In this document: positions 24,733 to 34,460 of the stretch, one piece after another
How the letters are laid out: each line of letters begins with the position of its first letter
Position numbering within the stretch: the stretch's first letter is position 1
NCBI RefSeq assembly: GCF_014284175.1
Contig: NZ_JACOGA010000001.1
Span: 62,001-126,000, forward strand
DNA: 64,000 bases
Direction of reading: 5' to 3'
From: Affinundibacterium flavidum
GTDB lineage: Bacteria; Pseudomonadota; Gammaproteobacteria; Burkholderiales; Burkholderiaceae_D
Program-made: the position numbers and the translations under genes
Notes under the pieces: generated by a model
What the model saw: only the letters and a program-made list of their open reading frames with translations
Told to the model about the DNA's origin: nothing
Databases searched by the model: none

Positions 24733-25943
24733 AATCGGGCTATAAAAAAACTGAAGTTGGGATCATTCCGGAGGATTGGCTCGTTAAAAAATTTAGCGAC
24801 CATGCGGATTTTTTTTCAAGTAAACGTATTTTTGAGAGAGACTATGTTTCTTCGGGTATTCCATTTTATCGAGGTAAAGAAATATCATTACTTATTGATG
24901 GCGAAAAATTAGTTGAAGAATATTTCATAAGCGAAGAGAAATATGAGTCAATTAAGCGTCAGTTTGGTGTGCCACAAAAGGGGGAAGTTTTAATTACTGC
25001 GGTAGGAACCTTGGGAAACGTATTTCTAATTTCGTCGACAAATCCATTCTATTTTAAAGATGGAAATTTGATTTGGTTGCGGAATATTAAAGAAATTGAT
25101 TTAGATTATTTTGTCGCACAAATCCGCAATAATCGAAAAAGTATAATTAGCGGTGCAATAGGAAGCTCTCAAAAGGCTTTGACTATGGTTGTATTGAAGG
25201 AGACACAGTTCGTTACTCCCTCTGACATCAACGAACAAACCGCCATAGCCAATGCCCTAAGCGACGCCGATGCCTTGATAGGCTCGCTGCAAAAACTCAT
25301 CGCAAAAAAACGCCAGATCAAACAAGGGGCGATGCAGACCTTGTTTAATCCTTATGAAAATGGGGTGTTGAAAGCGGGTTGGGAAATGCGAAAATTGGGT
25401 GATATTTGTAGTCCTTCAAAAAATCGATATAACCCTTTACTCGCTAAAGAAAACTGCAAATGTGTAGAGCTAGAACATCTTTCACAAGGAAGAGGTGTGT
25501 TACTTGGGTACGTTGACTCAAAATTACAACGCAGTCAGAAAGCAGTATTTCAAAAGGGCGATGTCTTATTCGGGAAGTTACGCCCCTATTTGCGTAAATA
25601 TTGGTTTGCCGAGTTTGATGGCGTATGTTCTACAGAAATCTGGGTATTGAAGGCCAGCAATGACATAAAAAGCGAATGGCTTTATTACTTGATGCAGTCT
25701 GACAGAGTTATAGAGGCAGCAAATCAATCTACTGGAACGAAGATGCCGAGAGCAGAGTGGCATACAGTTAAAAACGTAGAGATATATATTCCAACTAATG
25801 ACGATCAACAAAGCGAGATCGCTAGCATTCTATTGGAGATGGATATGGACATTGCATCCTTAGAAACCAAGCTCGCCAAATACCAGCAAATCAAACAAGG
25901 CATGATGCAGAACCTGCTGACAGGAAGGATACGATTAGTATGA
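24723..25943 (+). CDS. hsdS: Type I restriction-modification system, specificity subunit HsdS
   Basis: A 406-residue protein with two target-recognition domains (about 1-160 and 215-360) and two conserved helical spacers that repeat the same wording (INEQTAIANALSDADALIGSLQ, shortened here, and QSEIASILLEMDMDIASLETK). It begins inside the end of hsdM, and its stop overlaps the hsdR start (ATGA). It sets the DNA target of both methylation and cleavage. Both halves are intact, so the target should be bipartite; the bases cannot be read from sequence alone. Confidence 0.93.
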   Translation: MEVKSGYKKTEVGIIPEDWLVKKFSDHADFFSSKRIFERDYVSSGIPFYRGKEISLLIDGEKLVEEYFISEEKYESIKRQFGVPQKGEVLITAVGTLGNVFLISSTNPFYFKDGNLIWLRNIKEIDLDYFVAQIRNNRKSIISGAIGSSQKALTMVVLKETQFVTPSDINEQTAIANALSDADALIGSLQKLIAKKRQIKQGAMQTLFNPYENGVLKAGWEMRKLGDICSPSKNRYNPLLAKENCKCVELEHLSQGRGVLLGYVDSKLQRSQKAVFQKGDVLFGKLRPYLRKYWFAEFDGVCSTEIWVLKASNDIKSEWLYYLMQSDRVIEAANQSTGTKMPRAEWHTVKNVEIYIPTNDDQQSEIASILLEMDMDIASLETKLAKYQQIKQGMMQNLLTGRIRLV

Positions 25944-28900
25944 GTCTCGCCCCAACTTCTAGCGGTGCTATTGGTAAGCCAGAGCGTGCTACACAAAATC
26001 GTGTGGTGGCTTTGTGTCAGAACACCTTAGGCTATATCTATCTGGGCAATCTGGAAGATAAGGCTGATAACAGCAATATTGATGAAAGTTTGCTGAACAC
26101 GTATCTGCGCAAACAGGCGTACACCCCTGAGCAAATCAACCGTGCCATCTATGCTTTGCGCATCGCCGCCAATAACCATAGCCAGAACCTGTACGCCAAT
26201 AACAAAGCTGTGTATGGCTTATTACGCTATGGAGTGGATGTCAAAACCGAAGCCAGCGCACCGACCGATACGGTGCAATTGATTAACTGGAAACAGCCTC
26301 AACAAAACGATTTTTATATTGCCGAAGAAGTGACCGTGTATGGTAATCATGAAAAGCGCCCAGACATTGTGCTGTATGTGAACGGCATTGCGATTGCGCT
26401 GCTGGAACTCAAAAACAGTCGTGTCTCGATTGGCGATGGCATACGTCAAAGCTTGGTGAACCAGAAGCCTGAATTTATCGGTGATTTTTTTAGTACGGTG
26501 CAGTTTGTGTTTGCTGGCAATGATTCTGAGGGGCTGCAATACGGCACCATTGGCACACCCGAAAAATTCTTCTTGAAGTGGAAAGAAGACGAACAAGACA
26601 ACGACGGCTACAAGCTGGATAAATACCTTAGCAAAATCTGCGACAAACAAAGGTTGATCGAGCTGATGCATGATTTTGTCTTGTTTGATGGCGGTGTGAA
26701 AAAGCTACCGCGTGTGCATCAATACTTTGGCATCAAGGCGGCGCAAGAGCATGTTCGTCGGCGTGAAGGCGGTATTTTGTGGCATACACAAGGCAGCGGC
26801 AAAAGTATTTTGATGGTGCTGCTGGCGAAATGGATATTGGAAAACAATGCCAAAGCCCGTGTGGTAGTGATTACCGACAGGGATGAGTTAGACAAGCAGA
26901 TTAAGCGTGTTTTCACTGATGCCGAAGAAAAAATAGAACAAGCCAAGAGTGGTCGCGATTTGATGAGCTTGCTGGCTAGCCCCAGCCCACGTTTGATTTG
27001 TTCCTTAGTGCATAAATTTGGTAAAAAAGACGTAGAGAATTTTGAGCAATTCATCAAAGAATTAGAAAGCCAACCTACCCAAGCCGTGGGTGAGTTGTTT
27101 GTGTTTGTTGATGAATGTCACCGCACACAGAGCGGCAGATTGCACCGTGTGATGAAAGCTTTATTGCCCAATGCGGTGTTTATCGGCTTTACGGGCACAC
27201 CTTTGCTAAAAAAAGACAAATCCACCAGCCTGGAAGTGTTTGGTAAATACATTCATACCTACAAATTCAACGAGGCGGTAGAAGATAAGGTGGTATTGGA
27301 TTTAGTCTATGAAGCACGTGATATTGACCAAAAACTGTCATCACAGAAAAAGGTCGATGAATGGTTTGCTGCAAAAACCCGTGGTTTAAATGACTTCCAA
27401 AAGTTTGAACTGAAAAAACAATGGGGCACGATGCAAAACGTGCTGAGTTCACGTTCTCGCATGGAAAAAGTCGTTGCCGATATTATTTTTGATTTTGGCG
27501 TGAAGCCGCGTTTAAGTTCGCAAGCAGGCAATGCGATTTTAGTGGCATCCAGTATTTACGAAGCCTGCCGCTATTACGAGTTATTTCAAGGCACTTCACT
27601 AAAAAACAAATGCGCGGTCATCACTTCTTATAATCCACAGACCAAAGACATCACCACGGAAGATACGGGTGCGAATACCGAAACCGATAAAGAAACCATT
27701 TACAAAATTTATACCGAGCTATTGAAAGATGTCGCTGCCAAGCCGGGTATGAATAAGACCGAAAGCTATGAAGAGACAGCGAAGGAATTGTTTCTGAAAC
27801 AGCCTGCTAACATGAAGCTGCTGGTGGTCGTTGATAAATTACTTACTGGCTTTGACGCACCGAGTTGCACTTATCTGTATATCGACAAGCAAATGCAAGA
27901 CCACGGCTTGTTTCAGGCGATTTGCCGTGTCAATCGTCTTGATACGGACGATAAAGAATTTGGCTACATCGTTGACTATAAGAAGTTGTTTGAAAAAGTT
28001 GAGAATGCAGTCGCCGTCTACACCTCAGAGCTGGACTATGACGGTTTTGAAAAGGACGATTGCGATATTTTGTTGAAGAATCGCCTTGAAACAGGACGCG
28101 AGCGTTTAGACACTGCCATTGAAGAACTAGCTTTATTATGTGAACCAGTTAAGCCACCCAAAGGCGATCTGGAACATATTCATTATTTCTGCGGCAATAC
28201 GGAGGTCGCCAGTGACTTAAAGGAGCGCGAAGTTCAACGCACGTCGCTGTATAAAGCCATCGTTACCTTGATTCGTGCCTATGCGAACATCGCTGACGAA
28301 ATGCAAGAGGCTGGATACAGCGAAACGCAGATTCAAGACATCAAGGCTTTGGTGGATCACTATCTGAAATTGCGTGAGTTAATTCGCCATGCCAGCAATG
28401 AAGTGCTGGACTTAAAAGCCTATGAAGCCGATATGCGGCATTTGATTGATAACTACATTCAAGCCGATGTACCAGAAGTGATTTCACCTTTTGGTGAGAT
28501 GCCTCTGATTGATATTATCGTCAATAGTGGTATCGCAGCAGCCATCAACGCACAGCCTGACGGTATTAAGGGCAATAAAGACGCGGTGGCTGAAACCATT
28601 GAAAATAATGTGCGTAGCAAAATCATCAAAGACCATTTGCTAGACCCTGCTTATTTTGAAAAGATGTCTAAGCTGTTGGATGAAATTATCAAACAGCGTA
28701 AGCAAGGTGCATTAGATTACGAGGACTATCTCAACAATATCGCGGAGCTTGCCAAGAAAGTCGCACAAGGTTTTGCACCGACTACACCGCCAGCTTTAAA
28801 CACCCAAGGCAAACGGGCAATCTACAATAATTTGGGACAAGATGAAGGTATTGCCTTAGCTGTTCACCAAGTGATGGCAGACTATGCACCCGATAATTGG

Positions 28901-29014
28901 AAAGACAATCGGGCGAAAGAGCAGATCGTCAAAGGCAAGTTGTACGAGGTATTGGGTGATGTGGAAAAAGTGGAAGCGATTTTCCCGATATTGAAGCAAC
29001 AGCACGAGTATTGA
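25940..29014 (+). CDS. hsdR: Type I restriction-modification system, endonuclease subunit HsdR
   Basis: A 1024-residue protein of full length. The N-terminal nuclease has a PD-(D/E)xK site (Asp142 in RPDIVLY, Glu156 and Lys158 in LLELKNS). The translocase domain has Walker A TQGSGKS (283-289), the DECH box (FVDECHRTQSG, near 394), and later FTGTP and DKLLTGFDAP motifs. A helical C-terminus binds the HsdM/HsdS core. All active-site residues are present, so the system looks able to restrict unmodified DNA. It is translationally coupled to hsdS, with a metallopeptidase gene 22 bp downstream. Confidence 0.95.
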   Translation: MSLAPTSSGAIGKPERATQNRVVALCQNTLGYIYLGNLEDKADNSNIDESLLNTYLRKQAYTPEQINRAIYALRIAANNHSQNLYANNKAVYGLLRYGVDVKTEASAPTDTVQLINWKQPQQNDFYIAEEVTVYGNHEKRPDIVLYVNGIAIALLELKNSRVSIGDGIRQSLVNQKPEFIGDFFSTVQFVFAGNDSEGLQYGTIGTPEKFFLKWKEDEQDNDGYKLDKYLSKICDKQRLIELMHDFVLFDGGVKKLPRVHQYFGIKAAQEHVRRREGGILWHTQGSGKSILMVLLAKWILENNAKARVVVITDRDELDKQIKRVFTDAEEKIEQAKSGRDLMSLLASPSPRLICSLVHKFGKKDVENFEQFIKELESQPTQAVGELFVFVDECHRTQSGRLHRVMKALLPNAVFIGFTGTPLLKKDKSTSLEVFGKYIHTYKFNEAVEDKVVLDLVYEARDIDQKLSSQKKVDEWFAAKTRGLNDFQKFELKKQWGTMQNVLSSRSRMEKVVADIIFDFGVKPRLSSQAGNAILVASSIYEACRYYELFQGTSLKNKCAVITSYNPQTKDITTEDTGANTETDKETIYKIYTELLKDVAAKPGMNKTESYEETAKELFLKQPANMKLLVVVDKLLTGFDAPSCTYLYIDKQMQDHGLFQAICRVNRLDTDDKEFGYIVDYKKLFEKVENAVAVYTSELDYDGFEKDDCDILLKNRLETGRERLDTAIEELALLCEPVKPPKGDLEHIHYFCGNTEVASDLKEREVQRTSLYKAIVTLIRAYANIADEMQEAGYSETQIQDIKALVDHYLKLRELIRHASNEVLDLKAYEADMRHLIDNYIQADVPEVISPFGEMPLIDIIVNSGIAAAINAQPDGIKGNKDAVAETIENNVRSKIIKDHLLDPAYFEKMSKLLDEIIKQRKQGALDYEDYLNNIAELAKKVAQGFAPTTPPALNTQGKRAIYNNLGQDEGIALAVHQVMADYAPDNWKDNRAKEQIVKGKLYEVLGDVEKVEAIFPILKQQHEY

Positions 29015-29036
29015 CGCATTTTAAGAACAAGTAAGC

Positions 29037-29771
29037 ATGAGAACCGCCACACATCAATTCAAGCTGGGCAATATTCCCGTTGCCGTGAGCATGAAAGATA
29101 TTAAGAACGTGCATTTGAGCGTACACCCGCCAGAAGGACGGGTGAGTGTGTCTGCTCCGTTAGGGATGACGAAAGATACGATACGTGTGTTTGTGATTTC
29201 TAAACTAGGGTGGATTAAACGTCAGCAAACCAAACTCAGACAACAAGAACGTGAAGCCCCAAGGGAATTCATAAATCGTGAAAGCCATTATTTCAATGGT
29301 GAACGATACCTGCTAAAAATCGTGCCTCTCGCACCCTCGCAAGGTGCTGCACATGTTCAACTCAAACACAAAACCATGGAGTTGCATATACGCCCCGATG
29401 CGAGTACGGAATTACGAGCGACAGTTTTCAGTGAATGGTATCGGCGACAATTGAAATTAGCTGTGCCAAGCATCATCGCCAAATATCAAAAAATGATGAA
29501 GGTAGAGGTGGCTGAATTCGGCATCAAGAAAATGAAGACCAAATGGGGCACATGCAACCCGAATGCCAAACGAATTTGGCTCAATTTGGAACTGGCAAAG
29601 AAGCCCCCAGAGTGCCTGGAATATATTGTTGTTCATGAGATGACACATCTGCTTGAACCGAGCCACAATGACCGATTTGTCGCACTGATGGACAAGTTCA
29701 TGCCGAAGTGGAGATTTCACAAGGATGAGCTTAATCGTTTGCCTGTTCGGCATGAGAGTTGGGGGTATTGA
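29037..29771 (+). CDS. YgjP-like (DUF45) zinc metallopeptidase
   Basis: A 244-residue protein with HEMTH at residues 200-204 and a further His at 210 (LLEPSHNDRF), the YgjP/SprT-like pattern. The middle part holds MKTKWGTCNPNAKRIWLNLEL, a segment well conserved in this family. It lies 22 bp behind hsdR and is probably the last gene of the operon. YgjP-like proteins are often found behind type I restriction genes; what they cut is not known to me. Confidence 0.88.
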   Translation: MRTATHQFKLGNIPVAVSMKDIKNVHLSVHPPEGRVSVSAPLGMTKDTIRVFVISKLGWIKRQQTKLRQQEREAPREFINRESHYFNGERYLLKIVPLAPSQGAAHVQLKHKTMELHIRPDASTELRATVFSEWYRRQLKLAVPSIIAKYQKMMKVEVAEFGIKKMKTKWGTCNPNAKRIWLNLELAKKPPECLEYIVVHEMTHLLEPSHNDRFVALMDKFMPKWRFHKDELNRLPVRHESWGY

Positions 29772-29863
29772 AAAGAGGCTGCCGCTTGTGTAGGAGCCCC
29801 CAAATTAATTAAGACATTAAATTTTGGGGGGCGATTTAAATATTCGTCAGTTCCTTATGCCGT

Positions 29864-30148
29864 TTAACTGCATTGATTTAGAGAAAGTAGATTATCAGTC
29901 CACTTGCCGTCGGCATAGGTTCTAATATGCGCTCTCCGACCAGGTGTTGCCTCGACAACGCCAACCTGCGCAACATTGCCTCGTGAGTCCTTTACATAAA
30001 ATGTATCCGTGTTACTTCGGATGCGTCGAATCACATCTTCAACGGTGAGCCGCTTCATTGACCATGCTGAATTCCCAACATGAGTTATGTGCTCGTGTGA
30101 TGATTGTGGATTGGTTTTTGTAATACAAGTGATTTGACAATTTGCCAT
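29864..30148 (-). CDS. DUF3892 protein
   Basis: A 94-residue protein with an AGGGAACG ribosome binding site. The pattern HITHVGNSAWSMKRLTVEDVI, FYVKDSRGNVAQVGV and the end TYADGKWTDNLLSLNQC fits DUF3892, small proteins common on mobile elements, with no known function. It converges on the YgjP-like gene. Confidence 0.7.
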   Translation of the reverse strand: MANCQITCITKTNPQSSHEHITHVGNSAWSMKRLTVEDVIRRIRSNTDTFYVKDSRGNVAQVGVVEATPGRRAHIRTYADGKWTDNLLSLNQCS

Positions 30149-30611
30149 AGTCGTTCCCTATAAAGTTAAAAAATATTGGGAAGAACGCCTGAAACCAGAC
30201 AGTATGCTTGACATACCAATGGTATTGACAGAAACTTTGTCTCGTTAACTCAAAGGACTGCCATTTCGTAGTTCTTTTTCAAGGGCGGTTCCTAGGCCGT
30301 CCTTGATTCCCAAAAAATAAATAACACTATATGTAGTGAGCATTATTTATTTTCGACTAAGTCTAGTGGTGTTTTTTGTCGTTTGCAAGCAGTACATCCT
30401 TTTTGAGAAATATATTTTCACTTAGGATATATTTCAAACTACTGTATATAAACGCAGTATATAATATTGGGCTACGTTCTGTTTTTTTAAATAAATTAGT
30501 TTAAAAAAGTGCCATTTGGTACATGTGCACGTTTAATTCAATGACTATGCCCGCATTCGCGTTGGTTTTCCTTCCTATCTAAAATAATTTCTTGCCTCTT
30601 CCGCGAAGCCT
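30149..30611. other. Intergenic region with hairpins
   Basis: There is no gene. CAAGGGCGG and CCGTCCTTG pair near 30279-30303. An AT-rich cruciform has perfect 11-bp arms, AAAATAAATAA (30314-30324) and TTATTTATTTT (30343-30353), around an inner CACTA-TATG-TAGTG. The region lies between the DUF3892 and broken lipoprotein genes and may end transcription or mark an old junction. Confidence 0.45.
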
Positions 30612-31346
30612 TCAAGAATTCGCTGCCCGACGAACAATCAGATTTTGTGCGATTGTTGATTGCGGATTGCCATACAAGGTCGCCAGCACGTCCTAAAATG
30701 CAGGTGAGATTGCATCACCAGTGCCAAACCCCTTGAAGTGATTAGCAAGCCCCAACGCATGCCCAAACTCGTGAGTCACAATGTCCTGTGTCACGTCGCA
30801 GTGACCATTTCCAAGATTGATGAATACAGGGCTTGATGCAATTCCATACTCGCCGTTGGGCTGGATCATATTTCCGATACCGGGACCTTCTGAAACATTT
30901 GCGCAGTAGCCTTGATAATTGGTCGTGCCCGGCGGGACATAAGATGTGCCATAGCTGATCTGAATGAAATTCTCATTAGCCGGCTTCACTGAAACTGGTT
31001 CTAAAACCAAGACGTTCCTCAACTTCGTGTTGATTTGTACTATGGCATTGTTCACCTTGTTCGCATAGTCCTGTTCTGTCGTATTCCCATTAGTCGGTGC
31101 TGGAATATAGACGAGAACATGTCGGTTTGGTGTTGATAGCCACCTCCAAGTTCCTGGTGGTTTTTGCAGTGAAATAAAGTTCGAGAAAAAATCAATATTG
31201 CTGGATTTGAGATTGACAATAATCTCGGTATCAGTTGCGGTGGTGACGGTAAGCTGATTATTGCCATTACCGCTGCCTGAATTACCACCGCCACATGCTG
31301 ATAATGCGACAGCAAATAGAGTTGCTGTCATGAAGCTGAATTTCAT
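30612..31346 (-). pseudogene. Metzincin-like lipoprotein with an in-frame amber stop
   Basis: A lipoprotein signal (lipobox LSAC at residues 15-18) begins the gene, with AAGGA upstream. Residues near 198-209 (HEFGHALGLANH) form the metzincin zinc site HExxHxxGxxH. The frame stops at TAG (30693-30695) after residue 217. Reading on in the same frame gives 26 more coding-like residues (DVLATLYGNPQ, ending VRRAANS) to a TGA at 30612. A TGG-to-TAG change at a tryptophan codon is the simplest account. The zinc site is complete, so the shortened protein might still fold, but the C-terminal part is lost. Confidence 0.7.
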
Positions 31347-31555
31347 GTTGTGATCCTTGGGTTTAAATTAATCTTTGAAAATCGGAGTGGTGATCTGGCG
31401 ACAGCTCTTTGGTCGCTTCAACTGATCAGCGTCGATAAAAAAAGGTCCTGAACTCGTCGTCCCTGCGAATACCAAATTCTAGTTCCACATGAACATATGA
31501 AGATTGGGCATGTCCGCTGTTGCAACTGACTGATTTCGTCATGACACTAAAATCT

Positions 31556-31987
31556 TTATTGACCAACTTCTGCTTTCATTTGCTTAATCAAATTTGATTT
31601 TTTTGAAGCAAGCCAGAATAGATACAGGCTGATTGGCATAGTCAGAATAAAACCGAGCATGATTATTCCTATGATGATCAAGCCATTTTTTTGTTTCGAG
31701 AATGCAGATGGAATAAAACCAATTGGCTCTTTGTTTTCGGTTTTTATTCCGTAGATATACAAGGGATAACTTGCCTTATCGTAAAACTTCACCAAATACA
31801 GTTCCATTTCATCACCAACATTTAAGTAGTTATCAAGAGTAGAGCTGATGGCAACATTCTGAATGGTTGTTGTACGACCGTTTTTTTCTTTAATCTCAAT
31901 TACGGTGTAGTTTTTTGCCAGATTGGTTGCGATTGAATTCCCCAGCATTGTGATAATACCGCTTATTTTTTTAAAATTTTTAGCCAT
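31556..31987 (-). CDS. Small membrane protein of unknown function
   Basis: A 143-residue protein from the ATG at 31987, which has GAGGA 5 bp upstream; an ATG 15 bp upstream lacks one. Residues 1-95 are soluble and beta-rich. A long hydrophobic stretch (GLIIIGIIMLGFILTMPIS and on, about 102-128) forms one or two membrane segments near the C-terminus, followed by a basic tail. It may anchor the N-terminal domain at the inner membrane. No family is recognised. Confidence 0.65.
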   Translation of the reverse strand: MAKNFKKISGIITMLGNSIATNLAKNYTVIEIKEKNGRTTTIQNVAISSTLDNYLNVGDEMELYLVKFYDKASYPLYIYGIKTENKEPIGFIPSAFSKQKNGLIIIGIIMLGFILTMPISLYLFWLASKKSNLIKQMKAEVGQ

Positions 31988-32151
31988 ATTTTCCTCGTGC
32001 ATGATTTGATAGCAAAGTTCTTTCGTTTGGTAGTAGACCTAAAAAATCAATTAAAAATGATTTAATATGTCATTTTACAATAACGCATTGAATTATTCCA
32101 AGGTTGACGTAAAAAGATCACACTTCATGCTCTACTATGACGGGGTGTGTC

Positions 32152-32556
32152 ATGCCACAAGAAGAAATTAGCCCAGAAAAACAATTGGCTCGTGAAGTCG
32201 GCGGGATCATTGCGATTCGCAGAAAAGCCAAAGGATTGACTCAGGCACAATTAGCCGAGCACATGGAGATTGAGAAAGAAACCGTCAGCAGAATAGAGAC
32301 AGGGCACATCGCGCCGACACTGGCACGCCTGGCTCAGATTGCCAAATTGTTGGATTGCGAAATCAGCGATTTGCTGAAAATCAGTACACCTGATGTGAGT
32401 GACCACGCATTGGCGCTGATGAATCGCATGGAAAGTTTAAGTGAAAGTCAGCAGACTATCTTGTTGGATTTATTCGGTAAGGTTGCACTTGCTATGGGCA
32501 AGCTGAGTGCCAAGGATAGAAAAGTGGTGGAGAAATTTCTTGGGGATGTTTTGTAG
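32152..32556 (+). CDS. XRE-family helix-turn-helix regulator
   Basis: A 134-residue protein with a classic Cro/CI helix-turn-helix at about residues 20-75 (IRRKAKGLTQAQLAEHM, VSRIETGHIAPTLARLAQIA). The C-terminal helices probably dimerise. I chose the ATG at 32152, with GGGG upstream; an ATG 15 bp earlier is possible. It is divergent from the membrane protein gene and convergent with the three-gene module, with a 41-bp repeat between. It may control either neighbour. Confidence 0.85.
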   Translation: MPQEEISPEKQLAREVGGIIAIRRKAKGLTQAQLAEHMEIEKETVSRIETGHIAPTLARLAQIAKLLDCEISDLLKISTPDVSDHALALMNRMESLSESQQTILLDLFGKVALAMGKLSAKDRKVVEKFLGDVL

Positions 32557-32614
32557 CGCTCCTTTGAAAACCACATGGACAGCCCGGACAGCTTGGGCAA
32601 AGGAATCCTAACAC

Positions 32615-32655
32615 CTTGACTATCAGTGTTCGACCTGTCCAAGTCGTTCAAGTCA
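32615..32655 (+). repeat. 41-bp direct repeat, left copy
   Basis: The copy starts CTTGACTATCAGTGTTCGAC and ends AAGTCGTTCAAGTCA. It matches 35059-35099 at 40 of 41 positions. Similarity reaches further left (CACATGG.CAG, then TTGGG) in both places. The two copies enclose the three-gene module. Confidence 0.9.
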
Positions 32656-32755
32656 ATTCGAAAGGTTATGATGTTGAAGTTAAGTTAAAAGGGGCATTTA
32701 CACAGAAATTTTTAAAGGCTCGCTCAACGCCCCTACATTTTTATTTTCCTGCTTT

Positions 32756-33511
32756 TTACTCGATCAAAAGATCTGTTGGCTTGACGGTTAGATGTTCAAT
32801 TGACCCAATCTGACGAGAATGAAATTGCTGAAGATGATTGTTTATGAATTTCTCACCGCTGTTTGCAAGGCTGCTTATGCTTTCGTTAAGCGATCTCAAG
32901 TCAACTTGCAACTCTCCCATTAAATTAGTAGCGCCATCAATAACAGTAGAAAGCTTTTTTTCTACCGCCGCCATCAATATTTTTTTTGCAGCGGGATTAT
33001 CAACAAAATCTTTTTCTATACGAGTAAAATCATGCGCAGCTTCCAGTAGCGCATCATCCTGAAGTGCCTTATATTTTTTTACTTTTTCTACAATTAAATC
33101 GTGTGCTCTCGATCGCAATTCCAATTGCATTAATCCGATAGCATTGGTTGCATTAATGTTGAGTTCGACAAATTGTTGCCGATATTTTATTATAGATTCA
33201 GTTAGCCGTTCAAAGCGTGCAACTTCTTGATCTTTGATCCATTCGTCTAATTCAATAGAGATTTTTTCGATCTCAGTTTCTCGTTTAATGGCCAAGTCCG
33301 TGTCGGCTTGACGTTCCCTAATGCGCGCGTCTGATTCGGCAGAAATTTTGGCTAACTCGAATTCCTTTTCAAGTTGATGTGCATTTGACTTTGCAGTCTC
33401 GTTTCGTTCGTGTTCCCAATTGCGGATGGGTTCTTTACAATAATCCGCAAGAATTTCAAACGGCTTGGCTATCACACCACCCAAAGCCGACAGTTTATCC
33501 ATCCAGCTCAT
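32756..33511 (-). CDS. Coiled-coil protein, third gene of an unrecognised three-gene module
   Basis: A 251-residue, highly charged helical protein. Residues 1-30 (MSWMDKLSALGGVIAKPFEI) form an amphipathic start. Residues 35-115 look like a long coiled coil (HQLEKEFELAKISAESDARI), and more helices follow. No enzyme motif is seen. It overlaps the second gene by 17 bp, and its own ribosome binding site (AGGGGAAAAAA) lies inside that gene, so the products are made together. It could be a scaffold or membrane-adjacent oligomer. The function is unknown. Confidence 0.75.
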   Translation of the reverse strand: MSWMDKLSALGGVIAKPFEILADYCKEPIRNWEHERNETAKSNAHQLEKEFELAKISAESDARIRERQADTDLAIKRETEIEKISIELDEWIKDQEVARFERLTESIIKYRQQFVELNINATNAIGLMQLELRSRAHDLIVEKVKKYKALQDDALLEAAHDFTRIEKDFVDNPAAKKILMAAVEKKLSTVIDGATNLMGELQVDLRSLNESISSLANSGEKFINNHLQQFHSRQIGSIEHLTVKPTDLLIE

Positions 33512-33980
33512 TTTTTTCCCCTAATTTTTGCGCAAATATTCTTTCAAACAAAGCTTTTTCCTTATGCTTTGCAAATAAAAGTCTTTTGTAACGGGCATCA
33601 TCCTTATTTGAAAAATCGAACTGTCCGGCTAGCAAACTGTTTGTTTCTTCAATTAGATCTTTCACTAAACTCCATTCGGAAGAGCGATTATCCACATCAT
33701 TAGTCAATCTCAAATGATCAAGTAATTGAAGCACACATTCTCTAAAGACTATTCCAGTTGAGCGTGGTGTTTGTTCTTGCAAGCTGTCGAACAGCTCGTA
33801 ATGGAATGCGATCCACGACATCTTAAATCGGCATCGTGCCAACGCCATAAGCTCTTGGTTATTTTCATATTTGAATAGATCAGTGTAAAGTTCGATGTCA
33901 TTGTGAGTGAAGTCTGCGACAAGCTTCTCCCTCCCCTTTTTGAGAAGATCTAAGGTCGAAGTAAGTGCCGTGAGTTCCAT
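33495..33980 (-). CDS. Helical protein, second gene of the three-gene module
   Basis: A 161-residue protein, mostly helical and charged (MELTALTSTLDLLKKGREKL, shortened; then ALARCRFKMSWIAFHYELF). No catalytic motif, signal peptide or membrane segment is seen. The start lies 6 bp behind the first gene, and the end overlaps the third by 17 bp. Such tight packing suggests a complex of the three products. I do not recognise a family. Confidence 0.75.
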   Translation of the reverse strand: MELTALTSTLDLLKKGREKLVADFTHNDIELYTDLFKYENNQELMALARCRFKMSWIAFHYELFDSLQEQTPRSTGIVFRECVLQLLDHLRLTNDVDNRSSEWSLVKDLIEETNSLLAGQFDFSNKDDARYKRLLFAKHKEKALFERIFAQKLGEKNELDG

Positions 33981-33986
33981 TACAAA

Positions 33987-34460
33987 TTAGATCTCTGAAT
34001 TATTTTCGATTTCTTTCATATTTTTTCGCGCACCGCCACGAATCTTTCCAATCGTATCAATTGTTTGCTCTTCGATCAAACCGCTACTAAGGTCGAGACT
34101 TCTCGTGTAGCTACCAACTAAGTCTTTGAGCCATACCGCCGCTACTTCTGGTTCTACTTGCGACTCTTTAAACGTAGTGGACACTTCTTTTAGAGTATCG
34201 GCAAAAAATTTTGCTCTCTCTTTTCGTAGGTCTTCTTGGATTGAACCCGCAAATTTAATTTCTTCTTTGAATTCCTTCACTAATTGCAAATAGTTTTTTT
34301 CATACTCGAAAAGAATTGCGAGTCGCGACTTCATTTCGGCCAATCTGTTTTTTTCTGCAAATCGTGTCGCGATAGTAGTCGCAAGCTTTTCTCTTTTTGG
34401 CTGTTCAATTTCGTGTTCAGCCATACATTGCATTATTAGTGCGTACAATTCTTTATCCAT
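33987..34460 (-). CDS. Helical protein, first gene of the three-gene module
   Basis: A 157-residue helical protein with coiled-coil character (LAEMKSRLAILFEYEKNYLQ). A short basic stretch (GKIRGGARKNMKEIE) lies near the C-terminus. No known motif is seen. It opens a minus-strand operon of three small genes whose promoter must lie in the gene-free DNA at 34461 and above. All three products are soluble and coiled-coil-like, and the whole block lies between direct repeats, so it was probably acquired as a unit. Confidence 0.75.
   Translation of the reverse strand: MDKELYALIMQCMAEHEIEQPKREKLATTIATRFAEKNRLAEMKSRLAILFEYEKNYLQLVKEFKEEIKFAGSIQEDLRKERAKFFADTLKEVSTTFKESQVEPEVAAVWLKDLVGSYTRSLDLSSGLIEEQTIDTIGKIRGGARKNMKEIENNSEI

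Noticed and set aside
26222..26671. 149-codon frame opposite hsdR
   Set aside because: It lies inside the hsdR nuclease region on the other strand and has no ribosome binding site or known motif.
32756..34460. Match of the three-gene module to a known defence system (Zorya, Lamassu, Septu, Gabija)
   Set aside because: None of the three proteins has the ATPase, nuclease or motor motifs that define those systems.
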